Below are positions 38,201 through 49,800 of a stretch of 64,000 bases of DNA, piece by piece (the stretch's first letter is position 1; each line of letters opens with the position of its first letter). Position numbers and translations under genes: made by a program. The stretch spans positions 18,604,980 to 18,668,979 of the forward strand of contig NC_136010.1 of assembly GCF_048128805.1 (NCBI RefSeq), in the 5' to 3' direction. A model generated the notes under the pieces. It saw only the letters and a program-made list of their open reading frames with translations, was not told the DNA's origin and did no database searches. The DNA is from Centroberyx gerrardi (taxonomy: Eukaryota; Chordata; Actinopteri; Beryciformes; Berycidae).

Positions 38201-39235
38201 TATAAACATATAATTTTTTTAAATACCTTAATATAGATCACAATTATCCAACACAATATCAGCTGAATTGGATGTGCAGATGAAAAGGGAGCCAAATGTC
38301 TTTCATATCGTCATGGCTTTTCGTACCTTCATAAGCTTGATGTACAAGGTTAAACAGCTGTTCTGCTTGTCGCTTCAGCTCCGGGTCCCGGTGCTTGTCT
38401 GGGTGGTACAGCATGCACAACCGTCTGTATGCCGCCTTCAGCTCATCCTGTGTTGCCTAAAGCACAATATTGAAATGGGAACAAAATCTTGAAGTGGCAA
38501 ACCAATATTAAAACATCAAGACATTCGCATCAACCACGTCACACTTAAGCTCAACTCACCTCAAACCAAGCTAATTTTCCAAAAAGTCTTTCCTAAAGTA
38601 CTACCAACTCTGGTGTCATGCCATCAAGGGCTTGAACTTCTAGTGACATAACAATGTTGATGCTTAAAAAGGTAGGTCAAAACTGCCTCACATGAAGTAT
38701 CCAAAGTATGCGACAACTGGTAGCATTAGCTAATTAGCATTCTCGCACACTCAAAGAGATTATTTTGAAGTTGAGAGCGTCTGTCAGTTAACGTTAGCTA
38801 GCTAACATTAGCGCCCAGACTATCGCAGTAACATTCATTTGACTATCTTGCTTGGTTACTGTTAAACTTGACAGCGACAGTTGGCCACCAACGTTACAAC
38901 TTGTTGTTCGCCTCGTAAGTATAAAACACTATCAAGTTAACGACCTCATTGACGAGAAACAACTTAAAACTAATTCCAGCTCTCATTACTAACCAAAGAG
39001 TCAGAGAACAAAAATCAATGTCGAGGGTCACAAGCTAGCTACCTAGCTAACGTTAACTCTGATTATACACGTAACCATCAAATATCGGTGCAGGAAAGTT
39101 TGAAGAGTGACTGCTATATGCATAAACACAAACATTTATTCAAAGCGTCATTGCATATTGTACCTCTCTCCTGACATTTAGCAGGGAATAGTAATCATCA
39201 TTGTCAATCTCATCATCTTCCAAGGCGGACGCCAT
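32226..39235 (-). CDS. dnajc11: DnaJ homolog subfamily C member 11
   Basis: A J-domain protein of the mitochondrial outer membrane that associates with the MICOS-SAM bridge and supports cristae shape. Exons: 39235-39164, 38456-38327, 38144-38071, 37602-37501, 37391-37263, 37096-36974, 36806-36733, 36633-36444, 36342-36257, 35991-35875, 35223-35068, 34917-34848, 34579-34522, 33116-32974, 32688-32559, 32251-32226. All phases close, giving 559 aa, the same as human as I recall it. The J domain (about 14-82) has [12 protein letters not shown] and HPD at 42-44. A charged Arg/Glu segment follows. The middle has the beta-rich, GVRPGVTT-containing region. A hydrophobic stretch ([16 protein letters not shown]) precedes a coiled-coil and the DUF3395 domain, ending SHRIDADT. 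The last exon holds only 9 codons including the stop. Confidence 0.97.
34609..34625 (+). other. G-quadruplex motif in a dnajc11 intron
   Basis: GGGGGAGGGAGGGAGGG has four G-runs separated by single A loops, a strong quadruplex pattern. It is on the strand opposite to the transcript. In the pre-mRNA it reads as a C/U tract 30-46 nt upstream of the exon at 34579-34522, where the branch point and pyrimidine tract should be. Confidence 0.8.
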
Positions 39236-40801
39236 GTTTACAACCTGTCATCCCTTCCTCGTGTCATTTAGCACGCGCCCAGACCTCTCTGTGCTCTCCG
39301 TCGCCACCTTGTGAAGCGGATGACTGCTTTCTTCATAGACGTGTTCATGTTTTCTGGTTAGTGTTCATATTCGTGCATATTTCTGATCTCCATTCATTGA
39401 ACTTTCAAATTTACAGTTATCCGTCTTCATCAGCGATTGCTTTGCGTTTTAATATTGAGGTACGTTATGAGATCTTCCAAAATTAAAATGCAGACTGGAA
39501 TTTTGCCACATCAGCCGAATGCCGTTTTCCTTTCAAATTGTTTAAAATCATGAATTACAACATATCTAGGGCACTTCATTTTCCATTTTTAGGGAAAACA
39601 TCTTTTTGAATATTAAATGTTCTGTTTCAGAAAATAAATCATGCCTACATTAGGAAGATAGGCACATGTATGCTTCATTTTTAAGGAAATGTCTGCATCC
39701 CATCGACCTGTAAACAATTTACAACCCTAACCCTAACCCTAACATAAATTCAGTCATTTAGGGCTTTCCTTTCAGTGGTAATTTCTTTGCAATCCCAAGA
39801 AGGTCTTCACTGTACAGCGTGCACTGGCATCAGGCAGCAGTACCCTCCAAGAGGAGCTGTCCTTTCAGCACCACCAACTACAACTACAATCCATTTCAAC
39901 ATAGCAGTCGCGGTCTACAGCAAGTTTAAATGGGACAAAGGCTGCTCTTAAGGTCTCACTAGTGTCAAATGCCAAGTCTATAGTAGGCTACAATAGTTTG
40001 TAATTAGATTGGCTATAGCCATAGCCATACTATTGACTAACCTATGCAACTGTATGATATTGATATGAACTGAAAACTTTCTAATTAAATCAGACCATGC
40101 AAACATCTATTCGGTGTTATGTAGGCTATTGTCAAGGAATGAGCGCACTGTATGTAAATATTTCATTGTTTTCTCTTGAGGGATCTTTAATTACGTTGTT
40201 TTGTGAAACGGACAGTCGCCATCCTCAGTTCTGATGGGCTGAGTCACGCTCGAAGCTTTTGTAAAATACCTGATGAAGGCAGTTAAACAGTTAATATAAA
40301 TATTAATGCTCTAACAGAAATTCACCACTCATACTGGTAGGTTAGTTATGTGTCGCTTAGCAACCACATTGTTTATCTACTATTAAATAACTGTTATGCT
40401 AGGTTAAAGACTAACAGTACTTCTTATTTAATTATTGTTGATTAATAATAAAGGATGTATTGGACATTTGCGTTCTTTCTTTATAATACAATGTTACCAT
40501 CGTTTTACAAAGCACGTCGTGCCAGACAACGCCTCTTAGCTGTTTTAAAATCGCTGTAAAACACGGCCTCTCGTGGCTTATTGCTTAATTATAGTTGCAA
40601 GGTAAGGGGAGATGTGTTTTTCACGCTGTCACAAGTCATCCCGGAGCCTCACTGTCAGTCACTGCCTCACAGCCAATGGTAAGTTCGCATTGGTCGGACT
40701 CGCTGCTTGCTCCTCCAGTCCCTCCTCGTGCTGTCCTCGCCGTGCACGCGCGTGGTACCCACGGTCGTGAGGAGGAGGAGGATGTTGCGCGTGAAGGGGA
40801 A
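39236..40801. promoter_or_regulatory. Divergent dnajc11-camta1 intergenic promoter region
   Basis: The two start codons lie 1.6 kb apart on opposite strands. Right of centre, about 40670-40800 is GC- and CpG-rich. It has a CCAAT box at 40673-40677 and an inverted one at 40690-40694, the paired arrangement typical of NF-Y promoters. No TATA box was seen. The dnajc11 side has CpG-rich GCACGCGCCCAG at about 39271. A short telomere-like repeat lies between (39723-39743). The same dnajc11-camta1 order occurs in human 1p36. Confidence 0.65.
39723..39743. repeat. Short interstitial telomere-like repeat
   Basis: Three CCCTAA units plus flanking partial units. It lies in the dnajc11-camta1 intergenic region, about 490 nt from the dnajc11 ATG. 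Confidence 0.9.
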
Positions 40802-43800
40802 ATGGCTGCCGAAAACAAGCCGGAAGGTAAGAGAAATATAATGGGATTAATTTACCAGTATGACCGCTATGTGATTTTGGAACAGTTCTAAGTCTGTACG
40901 GAAATGACACACGCGTAAAGACAAGTAAAGAAATTTTTAGTAGAATACGGCTCCGGTATTTTCCTCCGAATAGGCAGCTTAAACGTGGAGACATTACCTA
41001 GCCAGCTAATATTAGCTTGCATTCTAGCCAGCTACTATTCCCATCGTAGCCCACATTTAAAGCACGCCACGGGGACAAATAGTCAGCATGATCAAAGTAC
41101 CAAATTAACCATGCGTTTTACTCAGTATCCCTGACAAATAACCAGCAATCTAAGTTGTTAACAACAAGGCTAAGTTAATGACAACATGTCATTGCCATCG
41201 ACTAACTTCTCCCCTTATTGCCCAGCTTTCAAAAGCGGGTTGTATTTTTTAGTTTATCTGCCAATACGTTTGATGTCGGCGGCCGTTGGATTACAGTTTG
41301 TTTTGGAGGCATTGTAGTAATCATTTGAACCCGTCTGATTAAAAATGTACAAGTCTAGATATATTTTATTTTCCGTCCATCCTTGGAGAAGGTCCTTCAA
41401 TTCCCTCTTCAAGCGCGAGGATTTTCTTTGGCATTTGGCGAACAATGTTGCGAGTCAGAAGTGATGCATTTTTTAATCAATGAATATGCTTTCCTACTGC
41501 CAATTAATACTTGGCCTATATTTTCTTTGAGACACAGGCACCAAAACGTTTTAATGTCCGCTCGTCTATCGCACTTGAAATGGAATGCCACCACACCAGA
41601 GGAAACTGAGAGAGGATGGAGAGTAGGATTTCCAACAGCCTGCCCAATAGACTACTTTACACATATCACAAAAAGACGTTTTTTTTACCAGCTCATTTCA
41701 TACGGCTCACTAACTTCAAATGAGATGCATTAGCCGTACTTATTCCCTGTTTAGTGCAATGTTTTGCTGCAAAACCTATCTGTAGGAGATTTGATCTGAC
41801 CAAGATATGGATTTTTAGGTTAATTAAAAGATATATAAAAGAAGGATCAGATAAAATACAACAATGTTAAAGGGACTAGCTTTCCTATTGAAATGTCAGC
41901 CGTCTGTCATTGAGAGCATTTGAACCAGACAGGAGTTAGTTATGCATTTGCCATCTCTGTGGAAATAACAGATAATCATACAAAACATAGACCCACTTAA
42001 AAGTTGCTTTTCTAGAATCTTTTTGACAACATCAGAGCATGTTAACTTGCTGTGTGTATTTGATTACAGTTTTCTGATGTGTATGCTGTTGTTTTTGCAT
42101 TATAATGGCCACAGTTTCATGATAGCAATAGTCTCTAACCTGTGAGACTTTTCGTTTTTGATATGCAGAATTTTGTATGATGATAAGTCATTAATGCAAT
42201 ATGTTCTCCCCTTTCTTTTATGCCTGTGGTTGTCAATGTATTTAAATTTATGGATTTATTTTGACCCATGGGGTGGAGACAAACAGCAATCTTAGACTTT
42301 TAAATTGGCTGCAACATTTGTGGTCTACAAGCACTATTTTCCTAAACGCAAAAAAGATTTCCAGAGGTTTCTGAGCTGTTCATTACATAGTTATGTCAAG
42401 CTCCAGGATTGAATAGACCTCAGTCAGAGTCTGCTGTCTTTAGAGTTTCTTCAAACACTAATTCTCTTTCACATAGACCTACTTTAATGATTCAATGAGT
42501 GTAAACAAATTCTCTGTCCATGTGAAAGAAAATGATAACAAACATTGGAGATCCAGTTGTTTGGATGCCAATGTGCCAACCTGTAAACGAAGCCCCACCA
42601 GGGGGTGCTATTGAGCTGTACAAGTCAGGAACCAAGCACACTCAATATTTGTAGGATCTGTCTGTGTCTATGACAAAAAATGAAGACATCTGGTTTTATG
42701 ATAGTAATGACTTCACTGTGGTGTATAGGCCTGATGTATTCATCCACATAGCTGAACTTAACAAATAGGCTAGCAATTGTTAATTCCGTTGCCTCTCCGA
42801 CACAGGGAGCTCTAACTGAAAACCCTGACTTGAAAGTCCCATTGCTGAGCAGGTTAAGTTATTTTCAGTGTTCCTGTGAGGTCGGTCAGTGGAGGAGGAG
42901 GAGGAAGGGGAGTGTGGAGAGAGTGCTTCATACCTTCACATAAACGCAATGTCGTCTCACGCAAACCTGGCCCTCAGAGTTTTTACATAGAGCTGTCATG
43001 CTGAATCTTTATGTCTGCATTCAGTGTTTCTTAGTAGTGGGTACCCATGAATATAGAATAGATTTTTAATGTACAGCTCTATTCCGGCTTTTAATAATGC
43101 TTCATGACAATTTCCCTGTAGGTCAGGGAGCCGTAGAGAGAGCCGAACAGAGTCTCCTTAACCTTTTGTCCTTGTGGTATGCGGGCAGCGCTGTGTGGAC
43201 TGATCACTCTCAGTTGTTTGGCAGGTCTTATGACGGCCCGTAATAACCGAGGGTCACATCTTGTGTTAAACCCAGGGGCCATGACCCAGTCTCGCTCAGT
43301 GGTCTAATGTTTACATCCTGGGGTATTTCTCGCCCGCCTAACTGATTGTCAGGGCCCTTGGGGGTACGTTTTTTTTTTCTCCACACTCATAAAAAGCACT
43401 GTGGGTCTGCTACTTTAAGTACAAGGCCTGGAGGGCTCTGAAAGGACAGGTTTGATATGTCTTACACTGAGACTGCGCTGGATAAGGCTACTACAGCCAG
43501 GGGTCTTATGAAACCACCAAGGCTGTGGCTCTGAAACTTTGTCCTGTACAAGACCCAAATTTTAAAAATTTAGATGAGCACTGGGACTTGGTCTTTTGTA
43601 AACATCGGCTACTTTTGTCACGTTGGGACCCACCAGAAAAGAAACCCCATATTAAAGTTAAATCTTGTTACTTTCAGTTTCTGAAGTTGAATCTTGATAC
43701 TTTCAGCTTCTACAATCGTAGCACTATTAGTACTAGCAGTGTAACACATTTTTACATTAATCAGAGAGAGGCAAGGTCAAACACATTTGCTCGAACATAA

Positions 43801-46800
43801 TGAAGGGATAGTTCACCCAAACTTAAAACTTAGGCAGGTGCGCCACATAAACTGCTTTTTCTACATCAAAATCCAAGTAAAGGCAATTAGAGCTTTGGTG
43901 ACAATAGAAACAAATACATAGGTTGATTTTTAAAATCTAGTGACTTAGGCTTATCCCATAACCTCACACGGAGTACCATTTCTCTTTTATTTTCAAGTCA
44001 GCTCAGTCTAAAAAGTTTCCTGATTTTATCATTTCACTCAAAGTTCGGGGTGAAGCGGCAGCAAAACATCAAGTAAGCACGCAGTCAGCCATTAACTTAC
44101 AAAAGTGCTTGTGCAGCAATGGTATAAATATTTCTCCGCTATTTTGTAAAGAAGGATGAATTTAACCTCCTCGTGATCTCAGACGTCTCACTCGTCCCGT
44201 TTTGTGTTGAATCAGGCTGTACATTTTTTTTCCACCCTCCTAATTGAATTAGTGAGGTGTGGATGGATGGGACCCTGGTCCAGTCTGTGGCTGCTGAGAC
44301 ACATCATTCCTAATGCCTGTCTCTAACAGACCTTTACCGGCTGCCTTGCACGGCCTCCTCTGATTGATCCTATTGATTCATCCAGTTTACTTCTGATGCG
44401 ACGGGGAACGTTATTGACCCAAATCAAACAGGGCCAGGGCTACAGTGACCCCAATTGCTAGGGACCATCTCCACTGTTACAAATGGAATAATAGACTAAT
44501 GCACTGTCACCAAAACAAAGGATGGAGAATTGTTCTGATCATTGTTATTATTAATTATTATGATTATGATTATGATGATTATTATTATTATTTATAGTAC
44601 TTATGTCTCTCAAGCAACTTTTGCTCATCAGTGTTGTGTGCTGTTGTGTGTTTTAAATGTACTTAAATATGCTGTCTAGCTTCTGTTGATATTGCTTGCA
44701 TGGGGGGAGTTTGCTTAGTTATGGCAGGCCGGGAGAATGCTTCTTTTCCTCGATTTTCTCTACTTCTCTCTTTGCCTCCTGAAGGACTGAAGAAAGTTCG
44801 TAATCCGGATCGAATGTACAGATCAGCAGTGTGTTATGCTGGCCATGGTCCACCTAAGAGTATCAGTGATGACACAGAGACGAACAGTAAGAGTCAGTTA
44901 TTAATACTGCATTGCTGCTCCAAGAGGCCACTAGCCGGCCAATCTATTATTCATTCATCGATTCATTTATTTACTTCTTGATTTCATCCGTCCCCATGCC
45001 CCCCTCTCCTCTCTTCCTCCCCTCCTCTCCTCCTCCAGCCAACACCTCCTCCGGGTGCTCCTCCAGGAGCGCGCTCTGTTGATTGAAGTGTCTGCTTTAC
45101 GGGATCACGCTGTCAATAGCTGAAGTGTTGTCGTTAACTAAGAGTGATTGTTTCAGGTTGAGGCCAGGGGATCAGGACCTGAGCAGACCCTCAGAGAGAA
45201 TGCTTACACTTTGAGACATCAATTATGGCCCTGTACTTGCCTTTCCTCTGCTTTTCCCAGGCCTGCGTGTAATGGAAAAAAAACCTCAAGTTAATAATGT
45301 GCCTTTAAATGTTACAAAATTGGATTGTAATGACCAAAATATTTTTCCAAGGCTGAAGGAATTCATATCCCATGATATCTCTCTCTCCTTCAAATGGACT
45401 AATCTCTGCCTCTGCCTCTCATCACATTTGTGCTCTATGAGAACTGTAGGCAGGGTGCAAAGAACAAAGACAACCCAGCATCATGGCTGAGTTTTTTTTA
45501 TGACTTCTAAAACCCAGCTTCTGTGGGAATTGCTCCAATGCACTTACAAGTCTGTGCACTAGTGCTATTTTCTGGCACAACCAAAACAAATCATCCAGAA
45601 ATATAGGCCAAAGTCTTGAGCTGATTTGCGGTTGATTTTTCCTTTATTCCTCTTTAGAGAATCTCCTTTAGTGTTAGCCTCTGTCTTTACTCAATGTAAA
45701 GACTGTCCTCTGTAAAGCAGATTGTTTCTCAGCAGAAAGGAGCCCCTTCATGCTTAATGAATACACCAGCCCTAGTCTCTTCACTGCTGGAAGACTCTGT
45801 TGATCTAGACTAGAGTCTGGGTAATTAAGTGTGCTCATGTATTGTCATTTCTAAATAGAGAGTCTGAAATCACCCCCAACCCCTTGTTAGACTCCTCACT
45901 CGATATCTGTCACTGGGAGAGCTCTGCTGCACCAAAGCTTTTGGTATTTTTAAAAGAGAATGTTTTGAGAGGAGCAGAGATTTAGCGGCAGGGGACTGCT
46001 TGTGCAGATCTATGAAACAGGGATGCAGACTGTAACAGGGACACTGTTGATAGACTTTTGCATTACCCCCTCATGTGTGACAGCCGTGACTGACAATAGT
46101 TTTTGCCAGTCTTGCTATTTCCCTCATGTTATTGCATGGTATTACAGTATCCTACACCCATGTCAGACACCCTGTTTAATGCATTCTGCCTGGAGGTTTC
46201 TGCTTCACCAGGACACTCCGATGCTGCATACAGCAACTCAAACAGGCAGGTAAACCATTGATCTGAGTAATCGTCTGAGTAATTGTGGGAGTAGTTATGA
46301 TAAGGAAAAAAGGCTCTGGCGCAGCCCTAAAGCTATGTGAGTGTATGTGTTTGTGTGCATGTGTAAGCAAGAGAGAGAAAGTGAAAGAGAGCAAGAGAGT
46401 AAGGGGGAGAGAGAGAGAGGAGAGAGAGAGACCTCACCTCTGCTCTCCTTGAGATGGGATTTTCATGGATGGGTGAGCTTGGTGAGGGCTGAGAACACAT
46501 AAAGAGTCATTTTCAGTTTGTTGCAGGCAGTTAACCGTGTGTGCATGTTTGTTGAACTTCCAGTAATAGGCCCAGGCTTTTATTTTTTTTCAGCTGTTTG
46601 ACTTGTTGACAGTCTTCCCTTATTATGCTATATTACATTATATTATTACAGCTATACTGGAGCCACAGGGCGTCCAGCGTAGCCATTGAGGGAATGTAAA
46701 CAATGTGATTGTAAACAATGAATGCTGCCACACTGCACATGTTGCATCTTGTCTGATGGTAGCCCAGTAGCATAAACAACGGTGTCCAGTGAGATTCAAC

Positions 46801-49800
46801 AGAATTCAAATCTCTGGCTGGCATGCGTGCTCTTTATCTTTCCCACTGTATAAAAAATCCCTTTGTGTGTCTTTCACAACAGCTGTCTTGTGTGTATCAG
46901 GTCAAACTCCCATTCTAGACGCTACCGCTGGAAGCCATGCAATGTTCTCTTTGTAGCTTCGCCGTAACATAGCAACGCCATGGTGAAGTTCAGTGAGACT
47001 TTTTGGCTTGTGGGCGGTTAGTAATTTCACTGTATGTAAGAGTGTTGTGGAACAGGCTATAGGCCAAATGATAAAGATAATTGGTTTCCCAGTCGTACAC
47101 TAAAACATGGCTATTTTAAGTCTGCATATCCCTCTCCATGTCCCCATCAACAGCCATCAGACTGCAGGGAGACTGGCCTCTGGACCATTGGCCAATCATT
47201 GTTATTACTGCTGGGGTAATATGACACTGCTTAATTTGCTCTGTGTTGTAGTAAGTCTCAGCTCAGGTCCCCCCCAAGTAGTAGGCTAGGCTTTGGTCTA
47301 ATCAAATAGTCCTGTTCACTTTTCACAACTAGAGGCCAAATAGAGTCTTCCTTGTAGCCATTCATACAGTATAAGACGGTATTATGCTAATGCTGCTCAT
47401 CAAGGTCTGTGCAAATCAAATACAGTATGTAAAATTCAGTTATGTTTCAGGCCTCTTCAAAATACCAGCTATCACATACAGCACAAATGTGACCCGAAAT
47501 GGAAAAACAGGCATGTTGTGGGAGTTTTTGTTATTCACAGATTATTGATCTTTGCATTTAGAACGATAGGGGTCAATACATTATTTTGTTTGAACTTTTT
47601 CTGACATATAATGGGTCTCCTGTAAAGTTAAATGAGCCTGGGGGTCATGGCATTTGGTCACAAATGATGAGTGAGGTTAGTTAGCAAGATTTGTGGTGCA
47701 TAGCTAGTAGCCTAATGTGGAGGTTGGAATGGGGCAATATTTAGCCCATCGCTTTAAATGCCATTGCAATAGCCTATTGCAGTTTAACCCCGTTCTTTAC
47801 CTTTCCCCCCTCTCCTTCCACATGTCTCACAACCAGATTGATTTCTTTTGATTGACAGCATGCCATTAGTCGACCACTGCACCTTGACTGACAGAATTTT
47901 TCTTTGCTCCACATTTGACTTTATCATTTTCCCCCCAATAAACGTCTGGTAACTTTTTTCAGTGTGTTAACCTGTGAGGCCAACCTTGTCTTTAGTCTGA
48001 AAGTGAGTTTACCAGCGATAGATTATATTATCCATGTCTGGCCCCCCATGATTGAGACATTTTGGGTGTCAGTGGTATGGGATCACTGAAAGCAGTTATT
48101 AAGTCCACTCTGTCACACATTGTTCATTGGTTTGACATCTGGCCTGGTCCTGATCTGATCATTAGCCTTGCTGCATGATGCATCCCAGTGCGATACCAGA
48201 CACTGTAATTGTAGGTTGTTTTGTTTTCGATACCTGGGCTGATACTTCTTGTCATATCTTTGCATTTCACTTATTTTTACATGTGCCCCTTTGCTAAGGA
48301 AAGCACATACTGTAGAAACTGCATGTTACTCGGTTGTGTGATTCTTTTCTGTGCATGCTGTGAATGAATGCCATTTTATGTCTTCTGTTTGGCTCCCTTG
48401 TACACTGTGATAGGCCTAGGCTTGTGTGTGTGTGTGCAGATTTGGGGGACGGACGTAGGCTGTATCTTTTTAGGGGTCCATGCACTGCAGGTGCTGGAAC
48501 CCTATTGTTTTTGTTAGGATTCTTCTTCCTTGTCTTCTTCCTCTTCTTCTTCTTGTTCTTTTTCTTCTTCTTCTTGTTCTTTTTCTGCCTTAAAACGATC
48601 TGTACCTCAGAGACCGCCGCTCTTTCTCAGTGTGCGTTCTTGTGTGTTCTTGGTCCTCCATGAGGCATTTTACATAATATCTAACTGCCAAAGCATGATT
48701 CCAAAACAAAAGAACGAAAAGAACGAGGACTGACAAAGATCCCAGAAATTTACTTGCCAGCTGAGGATGTATCTGATGGTGAATGGGAAGCCCCCAGATT
48801 CATTGCGAGAACGATGCATCATGTCCTAGCAGCGCTATCGTCTACAGTACAGAGCGGTTGAAACAACTGGGAAAATGAACAGCTGTGTGTCTTAATTGAT
48901 TGTGTGAGCGACATCAAGCACACAGTCTATCTCAAACTGAAAGGAAGCGTCTCTGTGCTCATTTCATGAGATGTTTGTTCTCTCCTAGAAAACTTGGGAA
49001 GGACTCTATCCACAAGGACACAAGATTTGATAATCAGTCCATAAGTCCTAGAGCAATTAAATTTGACAGATTGGTTTCAAATCTCCCCCACTATTCAGGC
49101 AACAAAAATTACATAGTTCGGCCAGATGGTGGCGCTTTAAAAAGCAACTTTACATTTTGGCAAATAACTCCTGAACCGTAAGGTCTAAAACAACCAAACT
49201 TCAAGTACATATTTGAGATGGACCTCAAAGTGCGACAGACCACATTTGGTCATGCTCACATAACTTGAAAGGATAGAACGGTCCTTCCACTCTTTGTCAT
49301 GGTAATTTGGTAATTTCAAACCTCTATGGAAAGCTGACGTTAGCGACGAGGTTAACATAGCATTATCAAAGACTGTGCTTCTTTCGCTAGCTCTTCTCGT
49401 CAAAATCAGCATATTAGCAAACCTAGCTGGTAAGCATCATCAACTTAATTTAATATAGCCCCTTAAATGCTACAGACTAACATAGCTTAGCCTACAAGAA
49501 GAAAAGTTACGATTTGCTAACTTCAAACAGCTAACGTACATCGGCTGAAACAGATTAATTTAACTATAACCACTTCCACTAACTGCACAGATGTGAAAAC
49601 TTTTGAGCTACTAAAATACAGCAGCAGCTTGTAAAACACCACCACCTAGTGGTGGCATGAGTGACAACTTAATTCAGCTGCAATGCGAGTTTTCCAGAGC
49701 TTTGGTCCTTGCTGCAAAATCTGTTGTTGGTTCATACGGAAGCTAGCCCAACGCTATACATAAAAATGGCCACCGCTGCGACCATCCAGAAACGTTGACT

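Noticed and set aside
48364-48733. Frames with poly-Phe or poly-Ser stretches
   Set aside because: They are produced by the TTC repeat.
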